Made by a program: the position numbers and the translations under genes. From contig JAFEBI010000007.1 of assembly GCA_018242725.1 (NCBI GenBank), forward strand, positions 92,061 through 156,060: a stretch of 64,000 nucleotides of DNA, given 5' to 3'. Shown here piece by piece: positions 28,560 to 37,151 of the stretch. Position 1 is the stretch's first letter. Every line of letters starts with the position of its first letter. The notes under the pieces are model-generated. The model did not search any database and was not told the origin of the DNA. It was given only the letters and a program-made list of their open reading frames with translations. The stretch comes from Nitrospira sp. (GTDB taxonomy: Bacteria > Nitrospirota > Nitrospiria > Nitrospirales > Nitrospiraceae).

Positions 28560-29504
28560 ATGATTACATTCTGTACGTCAAAGCTATACTATTTCCTGAA
28601 ACCTGCTATTCCATGGCCAATCAGAATACGAGCACGGCGTCTGCTTGCTGATCATCTACGGAAGCAGATCAGGAATTCTTGGCCGATTCTCCCGTCTTCG
28701 GCTAAACCTCCCAAAGGCTGGCCAGGGTGGCCGAACAGCAAACAATTTGCCTTCGTCGTGACTCATGACGTCGAGGGCGTACGTGGATTGGCACGATGCA
28801 GGAAGCTGGCCGATCTGGACCAGGCGTTGGGCATTCGTTCAGCGTTCAACTTCGTACCGGAAGGGGAGTACCGCGTACCCGATACCATTCGAGCAAAGCT
28901 TGATCAGGATGGCTTTGAAGTTGGCATCCATGATCTGCATCATGATGGATCGTTGTATCGATCATCACGGCACTTTTCGGAGCAGGCTCCGAGAATCAAT
29001 CGTTACCTTAACGCATGGGTGGCATCGGGCTTCCGGTCTGGGTTCATGTTCCATAACCTTGATTGGGTCCACAGACTCAACATGCTCTATGATTCTTCCA
29101 CCTTCGATACCGATCCGTTCGAACCGCAACCGGATGGAGTCGGGACGATTTTCCCCTTCTGGGTACAGGACGGGGACAGGAAAGGGTACGTCGAGCTCCC
29201 CTATACGCTTCCACAGGACTTCACCCTGTTCGTGCTCCTCAAGGAAAGGACGATCGATTTGTGGACACAAAAGCTTGATTGGGTGGCGTCACACGGTGGC
29301 ATGGCATTGGTAATTGTCCATCCGGACTATATTTCATTTGATGGAAAGCCGAATGACTCAGAGTATCCGGCCGATTTGTACAAACGCCTGCTTAAATATG
29401 TCATCTCCCGCTACGGTGATATCTGTTGGGTTGCCCTTCCGCGTGAGGTGGCAACCTATGCCGCGCAGTTTAGACCTTCACTCGTTCCCAGTACATATAC
29501 CTGA
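28560..29504 (+). CDS. NodB-like polysaccharide deacetylase family protein
   Basis: A 314-residue protein. The core FAFVVTHDVEGVRG holds the Asp of the NodB metal site, and FEVGIHDLHHDGSLY supplies His residues in the position of the second metal motif. SGFRSGFMFHNLDW and YDSSTFDTDPFEPQP match the substrate side of deacetylases from capsule loci. LVIVHPDYISF supplies the late His. It could remove acetyl groups from an amino sugar. It has no signal peptide, only a weakly hydrophobic N-terminus, so location is uncertain. A GAGGGG lies only a couple of bases before the ATG at 28560. Confidence 0.8.
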   Translation: MITFCTSKLYYFLKPAIPWPIRIRARRLLADHLRKQIRNSWPILPSSAKPPKGWPGWPNSKQFAFVVTHDVEGVRGLARCRKLADLDQALGIRSAFNFVPEGEYRVPDTIRAKLDQDGFEVGIHDLHHDGSLYRSSRHFSEQAPRINRYLNAWVASGFRSGFMFHNLDWVHRLNMLYDSSTFDTDPFEPQPDGVGTIFPFWVQDGDRKGYVELPYTLPQDFTLFVLLKERTIDLWTQKLDWVASHGGMALVIVHPDYISFDGKPNDSEYPADLYKRLLKYVISRYGDICWVALPREVATYAAQFRPSLVPSTYT

Positions 29505-29691
29505 GGTCTTCGCGTCGCTTCTCTGCCATGTGGCCGATATCAGACATTGAAACCATATGACTGATGTGCCAGGGCCCTCACTCTCTTATATACCCAGGCA
29601 CGCTGACCTTCGCGTCATATAAGTACCTGTTCAAAGAGCCCTCACCTCAAGCATCCGACCTAGGACTGTAATCTCCTTACACGACGTGCAT

Positions 29692-30204
29692 ATGAGACCA
29701 GCAAATCGATGGTGGGAGAGGCTTGCTTGCTTCCTTGCTATGAGACGGAGCAATCAGCCCCCAACTTCACCAAACATCTATTCTGAAACGGTATACCGAG
29801 AGCTGATTCATAGAGAATTCAAGCGTTCCGAGCGAACAGGGCAGCTCTGCCGGATTCTGCTTATCTACCGCACTAACGAGCAAAACCTGATCGTACCTCT
29901 GGGGTCGGAGTTTACCAAAAACGCAGCGTCCGTATTGTTCAATCATGTTCGTGAGACCGATTACATCGGGTGGTATCGGCATGGGCGGATCATGGGAATT
30001 CTGTTGACTGCGTTACGGCCAAACTCTGCTAGCTATGGGCGTGACGGTCTGAAGGACCGTTTGGTGGACAGGTTCTCTAGTGTCTTCACTCTCGTGAATA
30101 ATCATGCGCTTCAGATAGAGGTGCTCGGGCAGGATGAGCTGAGAGCAATCGACGCAGCCGACCATCCTGCTCCGTTTTCTGCTTCCGATGGCGAGATTCT
30201 CTAA
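29692..30204 (+). CDS. Small protein with a degenerate GGDEF-like domain
   Basis: A 170-residue cytoplasmic protein with a basic N-terminus (a GTG at 29686 would add two residues). Residues about 30-150 read YRELIHREFKRSERTGQLCR, then VRETDYIGWYRHGRIMGILL. In true diguanylate cyclases the same positions read as a helix with E...R..R.G followed by D..gRyGGDEFa.lLP. The catalytic GGDEF is absent here. The same pattern (ETD-IGW / ELD-ILGW and a following hydrophobic strand) occurs in the N-terminus of the sugar transferase two genes downstream. It may be a non-catalytic regulator or c-di-GMP sensor. The family assignment is an inference from the pattern. Confidence 0.6.
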   Translation: MRPANRWWERLACFLAMRRSNQPPTSPNIYSETVYRELIHREFKRSERTGQLCRILLIYRTNEQNLIVPLGSEFTKNAASVLFNHVRETDYIGWYRHGRIMGILLTALRPNSASYGRDGLKDRLVDRFSSVFTLVNNHALQIEVLGQDELRAIDAADHPAPFSASDGEIL

Positions 30205-30225
30205 CCTTTTGCAAGGAGTGTCACA

Positions 30226-31227
30226 ATGATACGACTCGGTGTGATTGGGTATGGATACTGGGGTCCGAATGTGGTGCGTAACTTTCTTGGACATCACGAC
30301 TGCCAAGTCGTCATGGTCTGTGACAAATCTTCCACAGCATTGACCCGTGTCATGACGGCACATCCTGGTATCGGGATGACGAGCAACCCGGATGCGGTGC
30401 TGCTCGCCACGGACATCGACGCCGTCGCGATCGTGACGCCGGTATCGTACCACTACGAATTAGCCAAAAAGGCGCTTGAGAACGGGAAACATGTGTTCGT
30501 CGAGAAACCATTTACCGCGACCTCTGCCGAGGCCGAGGAATTGGTCCAACTGGCAGATCGTCGCGGGCTGCAGATCATGGTGGACCACACGTTTCTCTTT
30601 ACCGGAGCGGTCCGCAAGATCAAGCAACTCATTGATGAGGGCACGTTGGGTCGGCTGTACTACTACGACTCAACGCGCGTGAATCTCGGGCTCTTTCAGC
30701 ACGACGTGAATGTGCTCTGGGACCTTGCGCCGCACGACTTGTCGATTATGGATTACTTGATCGGGGCCGAGCCCGAGCTGGTCGTGGCGACCGGGGGAGC
30801 TCACGTGAATAATCTCGAAAATATAGCCTACCTCACCGTCTATTTCCCAGACAATGTTCTGGCGCACGTCAACGTGAATTGGCTCTCCCCTGTGAAAGTA
30901 CGTACGACGCTGGTCGGAGGCCAGAAACGCATGCTGGTCTGGAACGACCTTGACATGGCAGAAAAGCTCCGCATTTACGACAAGGGTGCCGACATCAAAA
31001 GTGAATCGGGGGTGCATGCGGCCTTGGTCAGTTACAGGACCGGCGATATGTACGCACCGAAGATTGAAGAGGCCGAAGCGCTGAAGATGGAAACGCGCTA
31101 TTTCTTGGACTGTGTCATGAATGGGACGAAACCGATCAACGATGGGCTGGCCGGGTTGAGGGTCGTGCGTATCCTTGAAGCAGCCGAACAGTCTCTCAAT
31201 CAACATAAAGAGATTGTGTTGGCTTAA
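30226..31227 (+). CDS. Gfo/Idh/MocA family NAD(P)-dependent sugar oxidoreductase
   Basis: A 333-residue dehydrogenase. The N-terminal Rossmann motif is GVIGYGYWGPNVVRNF (5-20), followed by VAIVTPVSYHYELAKKALE and the family signature EKPF with Glu93-Lys94-Pro95. The C-terminal domain carries WDLAPHDLSIMDYL, with the catalytic-site His. Members in polysaccharide loci oxidise UDP-sugars at C3, providing a keto substrate for DegT aminotransferases such as the one at 964-2211. An AAGGAG precedes the ATG by about 10 bases. It sits between the two genes that carry the degenerate GGDEF-like domain. Confidence 0.92.
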   Translation: MIRLGVIGYGYWGPNVVRNFLGHHDCQVVMVCDKSSTALTRVMTAHPGIGMTSNPDAVLLATDIDAVAIVTPVSYHYELAKKALENGKHVFVEKPFTATSAEAEELVQLADRRGLQIMVDHTFLFTGAVRKIKQLIDEGTLGRLYYYDSTRVNLGLFQHDVNVLWDLAPHDLSIMDYLIGAEPELVVATGGAHVNNLENIAYLTVYFPDNVLAHVNVNWLSPVKVRTTLVGGQKRMLVWNDLDMAEKLRIYDKGADIKSESGVHAALVSYRTGDMYAPKIEEAEALKMETRYFLDCVMNGTKPINDGLAGLRVVRILEAAEQSLNQHKEIVLA

Positions 31228-31249
31228 TCGATCGAAGAGGAGACGACAC

Positions 31250-32371
31250 ATGACCGCGACACTCACCGATGGCCGCAGAGCGGCAACTCACACGAGCATC
31301 CACGGCAAGAGTTTTTTTGAGGAGATGATTACCAGAGAGCGCAAATGGACAGAGCGCTCTGGGATGGTGATGGCGCTGTTATTAATCAGCCTTCCGAATA
31401 GGTTGAGCGAGGGGAGGACCGCTGACAGCGCTATCGTGGCCAATACTCTCTTAGCAGTGACCTCGGAGCTGGACATTCTTGGCTGGTTTGAACCTTCACA
31501 TGTCCTCGGTGTGATTGTGCCTGAGATCACCCTGGCTAACCTAACCAGCAGGTGTGATCGACTCGAAGCCGAACTTCGGAATGCAATTACGCTTCATGGT
31601 GATCAAGAGCTAGCGCAACATCTCTCAATTACCATGCACGTGTATCCGGAGCCGACTATATCCATTGAGCAACAGATGCCCCCCTCGCTAAATCAACTGC
31701 TGTATCCAGAACTCTTGATAAATCGGCGATCTATTCAGAATTATCAAACCCTCAAGCGAGGCATAGACATTATGCTCAGTGCCATTCTGTTGTTCTTGCT
31801 CTTGCCGGTGTTCGCCCTTATCGCTGTCCTTGTCAGGATGTCGTCGCCAGGGCCGGTTTTCTTCAAGCAGACGCGGGTAGGGCATCTGATGAAGCCCTTC
31901 ACGATGTATAAGTTCCGAACAATGCACACTGCTGCTGATCATCAGGTTCACCACGATTATGTGAGCTGGTTCATTACCGCCAGCGATCAGGCACTGTCGC
32001 AGCAGAAGCCGGCGGTCTTTAAGCTCACTCATGATAGTAGGGTGACATCGATCGGCCGATTTCTCCGACGAACGAGTCTGGATGAGCTGCCTCAGCTGTG
32101 GAATGTGCTGATCGGTAACATGTCCTTGGTGGGACCACGGCCGCCGCTCCCGTATGAGGTGCAACAATACAAGCCTTGGCATCGAAGGCGTGTGTTAGAG
32201 GCCAGGCCTGGCATAACCGGTATCTGGCAGGTCGTCGGCCGGAGTCGCACGACGTTTGATGAAATGGTTCGCTTGGATCTTCAGTACACGCGGACCATGT
32301 CTCTGTGGTTGGATATCAAGATTCTGCTGGCGACGCCGACTGCCGTAATTACTGGGAAAGGAGCCTGTTGA
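31250..32371 (+). CDS. Initiating sugar-phosphate transferase with N-terminal degenerate GGDEF-like domain
   Basis: A 373-residue protein. The C-terminal about 215 residues are a monotopic polyprenyl-phosphate sugar-1-phosphate transferase of the WcaJ/PssY type: LKRGIDIMLSAILLFLLLPV is the re-entrant membrane helix, then PVFFKQTRVG, MYKFRTMH, SLDELPQLWNVLIGNMS, LVGPRPPLP and RPGITGIWQV. It starts repeat-unit assembly on undecaprenyl phosphate. The N-terminal about 150 residues replace the usual multi-helix/CoA-binding region with a domain like the protein at 29692 (RERKWTERSG, then SELDILGWFEPSHVLGVIVPE). The ATG at 31250 follows GAAGAGGAG. The fusion suggests signal control of initiation. 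Confidence 0.9.
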   Translation: MTATLTDGRRAATHTSIHGKSFFEEMITRERKWTERSGMVMALLLISLPNRLSEGRTADSAIVANTLLAVTSELDILGWFEPSHVLGVIVPEITLANLTSRCDRLEAELRNAITLHGDQELAQHLSITMHVYPEPTISIEQQMPPSLNQLLYPELLINRRSIQNYQTLKRGIDIMLSAILLFLLLPVFALIAVLVRMSSPGPVFFKQTRVGHLMKPFTMYKFRTMHTAADHQVHHDYVSWFITASDQALSQQKPAVFKLTHDSRVTSIGRFLRRTSLDELPQLWNVLIGNMSLVGPRPPLPYEVQQYKPWHRRRVLEARPGITGIWQVVGRSRTTFDEMVRLDLQYTRTMSLWLDIKILLATPTAVITGKGAC

Positions 32372-32463
32372 CGTTAGACATATTCTCTGATCTTCGGCTG
32401 TTAGTAATGATGGCATTGCCTACCTTAATGTCAGATGGTGATCTTTCCCCGATCTGATATACA

Positions 32464-33363
32464 TCAAAGGATGTCCTGGGTCGCTTCGCTCCGCGTCGTG
32501 TACTGTCGGTGATACACGAGCTCGCGCTTCAGGGTTCCGAAGAAACTCTCCACACAGGCGTTATCCCAGCAATTCCCTGTGCGGCTGGGGGATGCCGGGT
32601 TTTGATCGCCATGCGGCGGGCTTGGTGGGTTAAATCTCCGGTCAAGCGAGGGCCCATCGCCCAGCCGATGACGGCACGCGAGTATAGATCCAACAACACG
32701 GCCAGATACAACCACCCTGCCATGGTCCATGCCGTAGGTAATATCGATGGCCCAGACCTGGTTAGGGTGCGACCCCGTAAATTGGCGTTGAAGCGTGTGC
32801 CACCACGGGTAAGCCGTGTGACGAATGCGTGGGGTCTCCCACCTGCTGGCCCTGTGCGCGGAGCGCCCGCCAGAGGCTCGGACTGTCATAGGTCTGGCGA
32901 CTGTCTTGATGGAGCCCCCGGATGGTGGCAAGCAGCATCCGATTGGCAGCCGCCCACCGCCTCTCGGGACGCCCACGCCGTGCGTATACCCCACCGGGGA
33001 GACCGCCAGTGCGCAGTACATGAGGCGGATCGGATCGCGAGGGTCCTCTTCCTGGATCACCCGATATCTCATCGGGACTCCTTCGCGAAGAAGGCCGCCG
33101 CACGTCGCAAAAATCCCGCTCTTGCTTCAGAACAGTATGTTCTCGCACGCAGCCGTGCGAGCTCCTCTTGTTTCACCTGCATCGACTGACTGGTGCGGCC
33201 GTGGCGCTCAGCCTGCTGGTCTGCCCGCCAGAGATACCTCAAATGGTCGGCAACACCCAGGTCTCGGACCACTTCCGCGACAGCGCCGTAGAGGGTCGCA
33301 TATCAAGCGCACGGCTTCTACCTTAAATTCTTCTGTGTCCCGTCGTCGAGTCTTCGTGGTCAT
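32464..33363 (-). mobile_element. IS3-family element, decayed and truncated
   Basis: Reading leftwards from 33363, an OrfA start is visible (MTTKTRRRDTEEFKVEAVRL), then VRDLGVADHLRYLWRADQQAERHG and AAAFFAKESR in other frames. OrfB follows at 33072 (MRYRVIQEEDPRDPIRLMYC). Its integrase core is scattered through frames: NQVWAIDITYG, AGWLYLAVLLDLYSRAVIGWAMG and TGNCWDNACVESFFGTLKREL. The protein stops at TRSEATQDIL, so the last 30-40 residues with the family's YN-R-H region are missing. Frameshifts break it at least four times. No terminal inverted repeats were identified. It separates the polysaccharide locus from the exosortase unit. Confidence 0.85.
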
Positions 33364-33474
33364 GCGATCCTCCGATTGCATCATTCTCCTCCTTCGTGAT
33401 GCGTCTGTACAATCGGGGAAAAGTCAGCCTCCGCTACGTTGCTGCGAAACAAGGTTCAGGATTGGTCACTCAAG

Positions 33475-33936
33475 ATGTTGGTTATAAGAGGTTTTGTTAA
33501 TCTAGGTGTCTTGCTACGTAGCCTGTTGCATGATCTAGGATTCGTCAATGGTCATGGTTGGTCAGTTGCCGTGAGTTTGATAGCCCTATCACTCGCAAGT
33601 TGCGGATCTGATGGTGCGCCAGAGCCAATGATTTCTACAGGCTCTTCCTCTAGCGACGCAACGGTCAGATTGGCTTGGAACCCTGTCAACGATTCAAGCA
33701 TCATGGGCTATTACATTCATTACGGAAAGCGATCTCCCAACCGGTCAGGCTCGTGCGTATATGATCAAGAACAATTTGTAGTCTCGAACCAAGGAACCGT
33801 GACCAACCTAGACTGGGGATGGACGTACTACTTTGCAGTGAGTGCCTATAATGGACTTGAAAGTGAGTGTTCAAACGAGGTCTTCACGCACACTCCTCCT
33901 CGTAGATTGTCGCCCCTTCTGGAGATGGCGAGGTGA
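33475..33936 (+). CDS. Fn3-domain lipoprotein
   Basis: A 153-residue lipoprotein. The hydrophobic run VAVSLIALSLASC ends in a lipobox with Cys43. Residues about 60-145 form one fibronectin type III domain (VRLAWNPVNDSSIMGYYIHYG, then YYFAVSAYNGLESECSNEV). Two Cys in the mature part may form a disulphide. It resembles the lipoprotein at 38781 (shared YGK motif and Cys placement). The leader is long for a lipoprotein, so an internal GTG near 33571 might be the true start. It lies about 96 bases before the exosortase gene. Its role is probably protein-protein or glycan contact at the envelope. Confidence 0.75.
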   Translation: MLVIRGFVNLGVLLRSLLHDLGFVNGHGWSVAVSLIALSLASCGSDGAPEPMISTGSSSSDATVRLAWNPVNDSSIMGYYIHYGKRSPNRSGSCVYDQEQFVVSNQGTVTNLDWGWTYYFAVSAYNGLESECSNEVFTHTPPRRLSPLLEMAR

Positions 33937-34032
33937 GATAGTGTGATTACGGTAGGCCAGGAGCATGTCTTTCAACTGTGATTACCGTCGCGAGTGCCTT
34001 TGGGGAGCCGGGCGCCTTTGTTGAGTACCTTG

Positions 34033-35043
34033 ATGGAACAAAGTCACAAGTATACATCCGTGAAAGAGCACCCTTCGATCAAAAATGGAGTCGGCTTAGG
34101 ACATCAGGCGGCTTCGTCTGTAGTTCTCCCTAATCTCAGGTCGCTGAGCTATGCCTTGCCCTGTAGCCATGTTCAGAGGGATATCTTTGCCCTTCTGGCA
34201 TTCCTTGGTTTGTGCGCGTCCTTTTGGGTACCACTCCTGGAGCTCGTTGCCATTGCATTGGGAAATGAACGTTTCTCCTTTGTGTTAGTGATTCCGATAC
34301 TGACTTTCCATCTGCTGTTCTTGAACAGGAAGACCATAGTAACTTCTCGTATGTGGAGTCCACTGATTGGCTTGTTGGTCATGGCCAGTGGAGCCGTTTG
34401 TTACTGGTACGCTGAGGGACAAGATTGGACGCAGGATCGACTGACCATCGACATCTTGACCTTTGTAGTAATGTTCTGGGGCCTGTTTCTAGTGGCTTTT
34501 GGGAGAGAAAGTTTTCGCGACAACGTGTTTGCACTGGCGATGCTTCTCTTCATGATTCCGTTGCCCTCTATTCTCCTGGACACAGTGGTCGTTTTCCTGC
34601 AGCGCAATTCAGCTGATACGGTGGACGTGATGTTTTCCGCTCTTGGCATTCAAGCCCTTCGTGATGGATTCACCTTTGAACTCTCGAATTTTGTTATTCT
34701 TATTGAAGAGGAGTGCAGCGGCATCCGCTCTTTTTTTGCGCTCATCATCACCAGTCTCCTTGCCGGTCACTGGTTTCTATCATCTTGGTGGACTAGAGCC
34801 GCGTTAGTGGCAGTTGTCGTTCCTCTAACCATCATCAAAAATGGCTCACGCATTGTCGGACTATCCCTGCTTGCGAACACTGTCGATCCTGTTTTTATTA
34901 TGGACAGCGCCCTTCACCGCTATGGCGGCATTCCTCTCTTTGGCATATCATTCGCGATGCTCATTTGTATCACCTGGCTGCTACGCAAATTAGAACAACG
35001 GTGCGAGCGTGATCCACCGAATGCGTTTTTTGCTCAAGCCTGA
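34033..35043 (+). CDS. Exosortase (transmembrane cysteine protease/transpeptidase)
   Basis: A 336-residue inner-membrane protein with about eight hydrophobic segments. The exosortase triad is visible: Cys228 in EEECSGIRSFFAL, Arg273 in KNGSRIVGL and His295 in DSALHRYGGIPLF. It should cleave PEP-CTERM signals and transfer the protein onward to the surface. It lacks the extra C-terminal EpsI domain that some exosortases carry. The N-terminal about 50 residues are polar and atypical. The ATG at 34033 is chosen over an upstream TTG at 33994. A FemAB-like gene and a small PEP-CTERM protein follow, forming a complete sorting unit. Confidence 0.95.
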   Translation: MEQSHKYTSVKEHPSIKNGVGLGHQAASSVVLPNLRSLSYALPCSHVQRDIFALLAFLGLCASFWVPLLELVAIALGNERFSFVLVIPILTFHLLFLNRKTIVTSRMWSPLIGLLVMASGAVCYWYAEGQDWTQDRLTIDILTFVVMFWGLFLVAFGRESFRDNVFALAMLLFMIPLPSILLDTVVVFLQRNSADTVDVMFSALGIQALRDGFTFELSNFVILIEEECSGIRSFFALIITSLLAGHWFLSSWWTRAALVAVVVPLTIIKNGSRIVGLSLLANTVDPVFIMDSALHRYGGIPLFGISFAMLICITWLLRKLEQRCERDPPNAFFAQA

Positions 35044-35098
35044 ACAAAACATTCCTCGCGTAGTCTGTGCCTGAAATTGACATCTAGACGGGGAAGTG

Positions 35099-36154
35099 AT
35101 GGCCGTCAGATTAGGTAGTGTCTGGACAATAAGCCCTCTTCTCGATGCTCGGTGGCCAGAATTCGTCGATCAGCATGCGAACAGCTCTATCTTTCATACG
35201 ATCGGCTGGCTCAGAGCATTGTGCACTGCCTACGGGTACGAACCAATTGCTTTCACGACCTCTCCACCATCTGAGAGGCTGACGAACGCCCTCCTATTTT
35301 GTGTCGTACGAAGTTGGCTGACCCACAGCCGGCTGGTCTCATTGCCCTTCACGGACCACTGCGAACCGCTCGTCGAAAGCATCGAGCAACTGCGAACGCT
35401 CTACGCTCATCTCGAAACGCTCAGAAAAACACAACGATGGACGTATGTCGAAATGCGAATGAGCGGGGCCAGTCTCGGTGCCGAGAATGTTTTTCAGGAA
35501 TGTAAAACCTATCTGTGGCATCGGCTCGACCTTCGGCCAAGTCTTGATGCACTCCACAAGAGATTTCATAAGGATTGTATCAGGCGGAGGATTCGTCATG
35601 CGGAACGCCAAGGGCTCATGTATAAGGAGGGCCGGAGCGAATCCTTGCTACGATCATTTTATGACCTTATCGTGCTGACGAGGTCTCGCAAACATCTCCC
35701 CCCACAGCCACTCGAATGGTTTCAACGCCTCGTTGCGTCAATGGGAAAGGATGTCTGTATCCGGGTCGCCTTCAAGGAGAATCGGCCCGTCGCAGGACTT
35801 CTGACCATGAACTACAGGAAGGTAATATATTATAAGTACGGCGGCACTGATGCACGGTTTCACCACCTTGGCGCGACCTCACTACTATTCTGGGAAACCA
35901 TACAAGCTGCAAAATCGGCTGGGATGGAAGCGCTCGATTTAGGTCGATCGGATGTCGAGGAACAGGGGCTCATCAGGTTTAAAGAACGTCTGGGAGCACG
36001 AGGTGTGCGACTCACTCTTCAGCGTAGTCCTGCTGACATGGTGTCTTCCTCCTTGGAACACCTGAAGATGCGCTTGCTGAAAAGCATTTGTGCCTATCTC
36101 CCTAACAAGATGCTAGTTTTGGCTGGTCGGCTTATGTACCGGCATATTGGCTGA
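35099..36154 (+). CDS. FemAB-like GNAT-fold protein of the exosortase/PEP-CTERM type
   Basis: A 351-residue protein made of two GNAT-like halves. HANSSIFHTIGWLRALCTAYGYEP is the usual N-terminal helix region of these proteins. DLRPSLDALHKRFHKDCIRRRIRHAERQGL, with its basic helix, and later RPVAGLLTMNYRKVIYYKYGG and LDLGRSDVEEQGLIRFKERLG complete the pattern. Members recur beside exosortases; FemAB relatives transfer amino acids from aminoacyl-tRNA to peptidoglycan precursors, but the activity of this subgroup is not established. The ATG at 35099 is used; a GTG lies just upstream. Confidence 0.88.
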   Translation: MAVRLGSVWTISPLLDARWPEFVDQHANSSIFHTIGWLRALCTAYGYEPIAFTTSPPSERLTNALLFCVVRSWLTHSRLVSLPFTDHCEPLVESIEQLRTLYAHLETLRKTQRWTYVEMRMSGASLGAENVFQECKTYLWHRLDLRPSLDALHKRFHKDCIRRRIRHAERQGLMYKEGRSESLLRSFYDLIVLTRSRKHLPPQPLEWFQRLVASMGKDVCIRVAFKENRPVAGLLTMNYRKVIYYKYGGTDARFHHLGATSLLFWETIQAAKSAGMEALDLGRSDVEEQGLIRFKERLGARGVRLTLQRSPADMVSSSLEHLKMRLLKSICAYLPNKMLVLAGRLMYRHIG

Positions 36155-36678
36155 GTCCCATGGTCCGGTGAAGAATTTGAAGTGACGTTTCGTGGGAAGG
36201 TAGAGATAACCATGCGCCGCCCTCATCTTGCATAATTTTTCACGCTACCCACTCCCTAAAATGTAAGCATTAGTTTCAACCACAAGCTGCGAACGATATA
36301 TGTACTGGATCGCCTCATTGGAATGCGCCGACGCCAACGACCGATAGGCGGTCTTGTGAACCTATAGCGCGTAAGCCAAGTTGGTTTCGATACCTTACGA
36401 TTGACCAGCCCACACTGGTTTCGATGCGCCTTTTTGCAATCTACATAAGCAGTGTCCACGTATTGACACAACTTCATTCGACAACCTAGTCTTATACCCT
36501 AGGCTAAATAATGAAGAGATTGTTGGTGGCTAAGCAGAGCGATGGGTCGAACAAAATCGCTTAAATGGGCTTTGTAAGTCCTGACTTTCATAAAACAGAC
36601 ACAAGAATCTATCGCAAGTTACATGCTTGGTCTGTGGAGCGTTGTGATCCATATCACGGTATTAAGGAGGAGAGGAAC
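36155..36678 (+). other. Intergenic region upstream of the PEP-CTERM gene
   Basis: No recognisable gene in these 524 bases. Frames on either strand (for example 36256-36477 on the minus strand) lack known motifs. The word TGGTTTCGAT occurs at about 36384 and 36416 in direct orientation, 32 bases apart. The promoter for the PEP-CTERM gene is expected in the right half, since AT content rises near 36480-36560. Confidence 0.4.
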
Positions 36679-36963
36679 ATGGTGAAACTAAAGAGTGGGT
36701 CGCTTAACTCAATTGTCCTTGGCGTTGCCATAATAATTGTAAGCTCCTCTGGAAATCTGGCCGTGGCTCAAATGAGCAGTAGTCTCGCTACGAATAGCAC
36801 TGACCTTGTTATAGCTAAACATAAACCTAAACCTGATAAACCTAAACCTGGCCCTTGCGGCAGGAAGCCTTGCGCAAGTGTTCCTGAGCCAGCATCCTCG
36901 ATCTTGCTAGCCAGTGGGTTGGTAGGGCTTGGACTTTGGAGGCTGGCCACACGAAAAAATTAA
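36679..36963 (+). CDS. Small PEP-CTERM sorting-signal protein
   Basis: A 94-residue exported protein. AAGGAGGAGAGG sits just upstream of the ATG at 36679. The signal peptide runs to about residue 30 (NLAVAQ). The mature part is short and carries HKPKPDKPKPGPCGRKPC (48-65), rich in Lys and Pro with two Cys. The sorting signal is VPEPASS (68-74), then a membrane helix (75-90) and TRKN. This is the clear substrate for the exosortase 1.6 kb upstream. After cleavage only about 40 residues would remain, too small for an enzyme. A structural, adhesive or metal-binding peptide is plausible. Confidence 0.93.
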   Translation: MVKLKSGSLNSIVLGVAIIIVSSSGNLAVAQMSSSLATNSTDLVIAKHKPKPDKPKPGPCGRKPCASVPEPASSILLASGLVGLGLWRLATRKN

Positions 36964-36995
36964 CTGAATTTACCTAAATGATATTTAGCTAGACT

Positions 36996-37030
36996 GGGCC
37001 GCTCCTTCGCGGGAGCGGCCCTTTATTTTT
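36996..37030 (+). terminator. Rho-independent terminator after the PEP-CTERM gene
   Basis: A perfect 10-base-pair stem (GGGCCGCTCC at 36996-37005 with GGAGCGGCCC at 37012-37021) encloses a six-base TTCGCG loop and is followed by TTTATTTTT. It ends the transcript containing the PEP-CTERM gene. Confidence 0.95.
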
Positions 37031-37151
37031 ATGAGCATCCCCGTGCTGAGAGTTGATCGTGGAGGCACCATCTTTTTCAGCAGACGCCCTGCCTGATTCC
37101 CTTTTCTGATGAAAAGACCTCTACTACCTCTTCCCATTTTCTGATATTGAA

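Noticed and set aside
36256..36477. A 73-codon frame on the minus strand upstream of the PEP-CTERM gene
   Set aside because: Basic residues dominate and no motif is visible. The frame is likely a chance opening in an AT-rich regulatory region.
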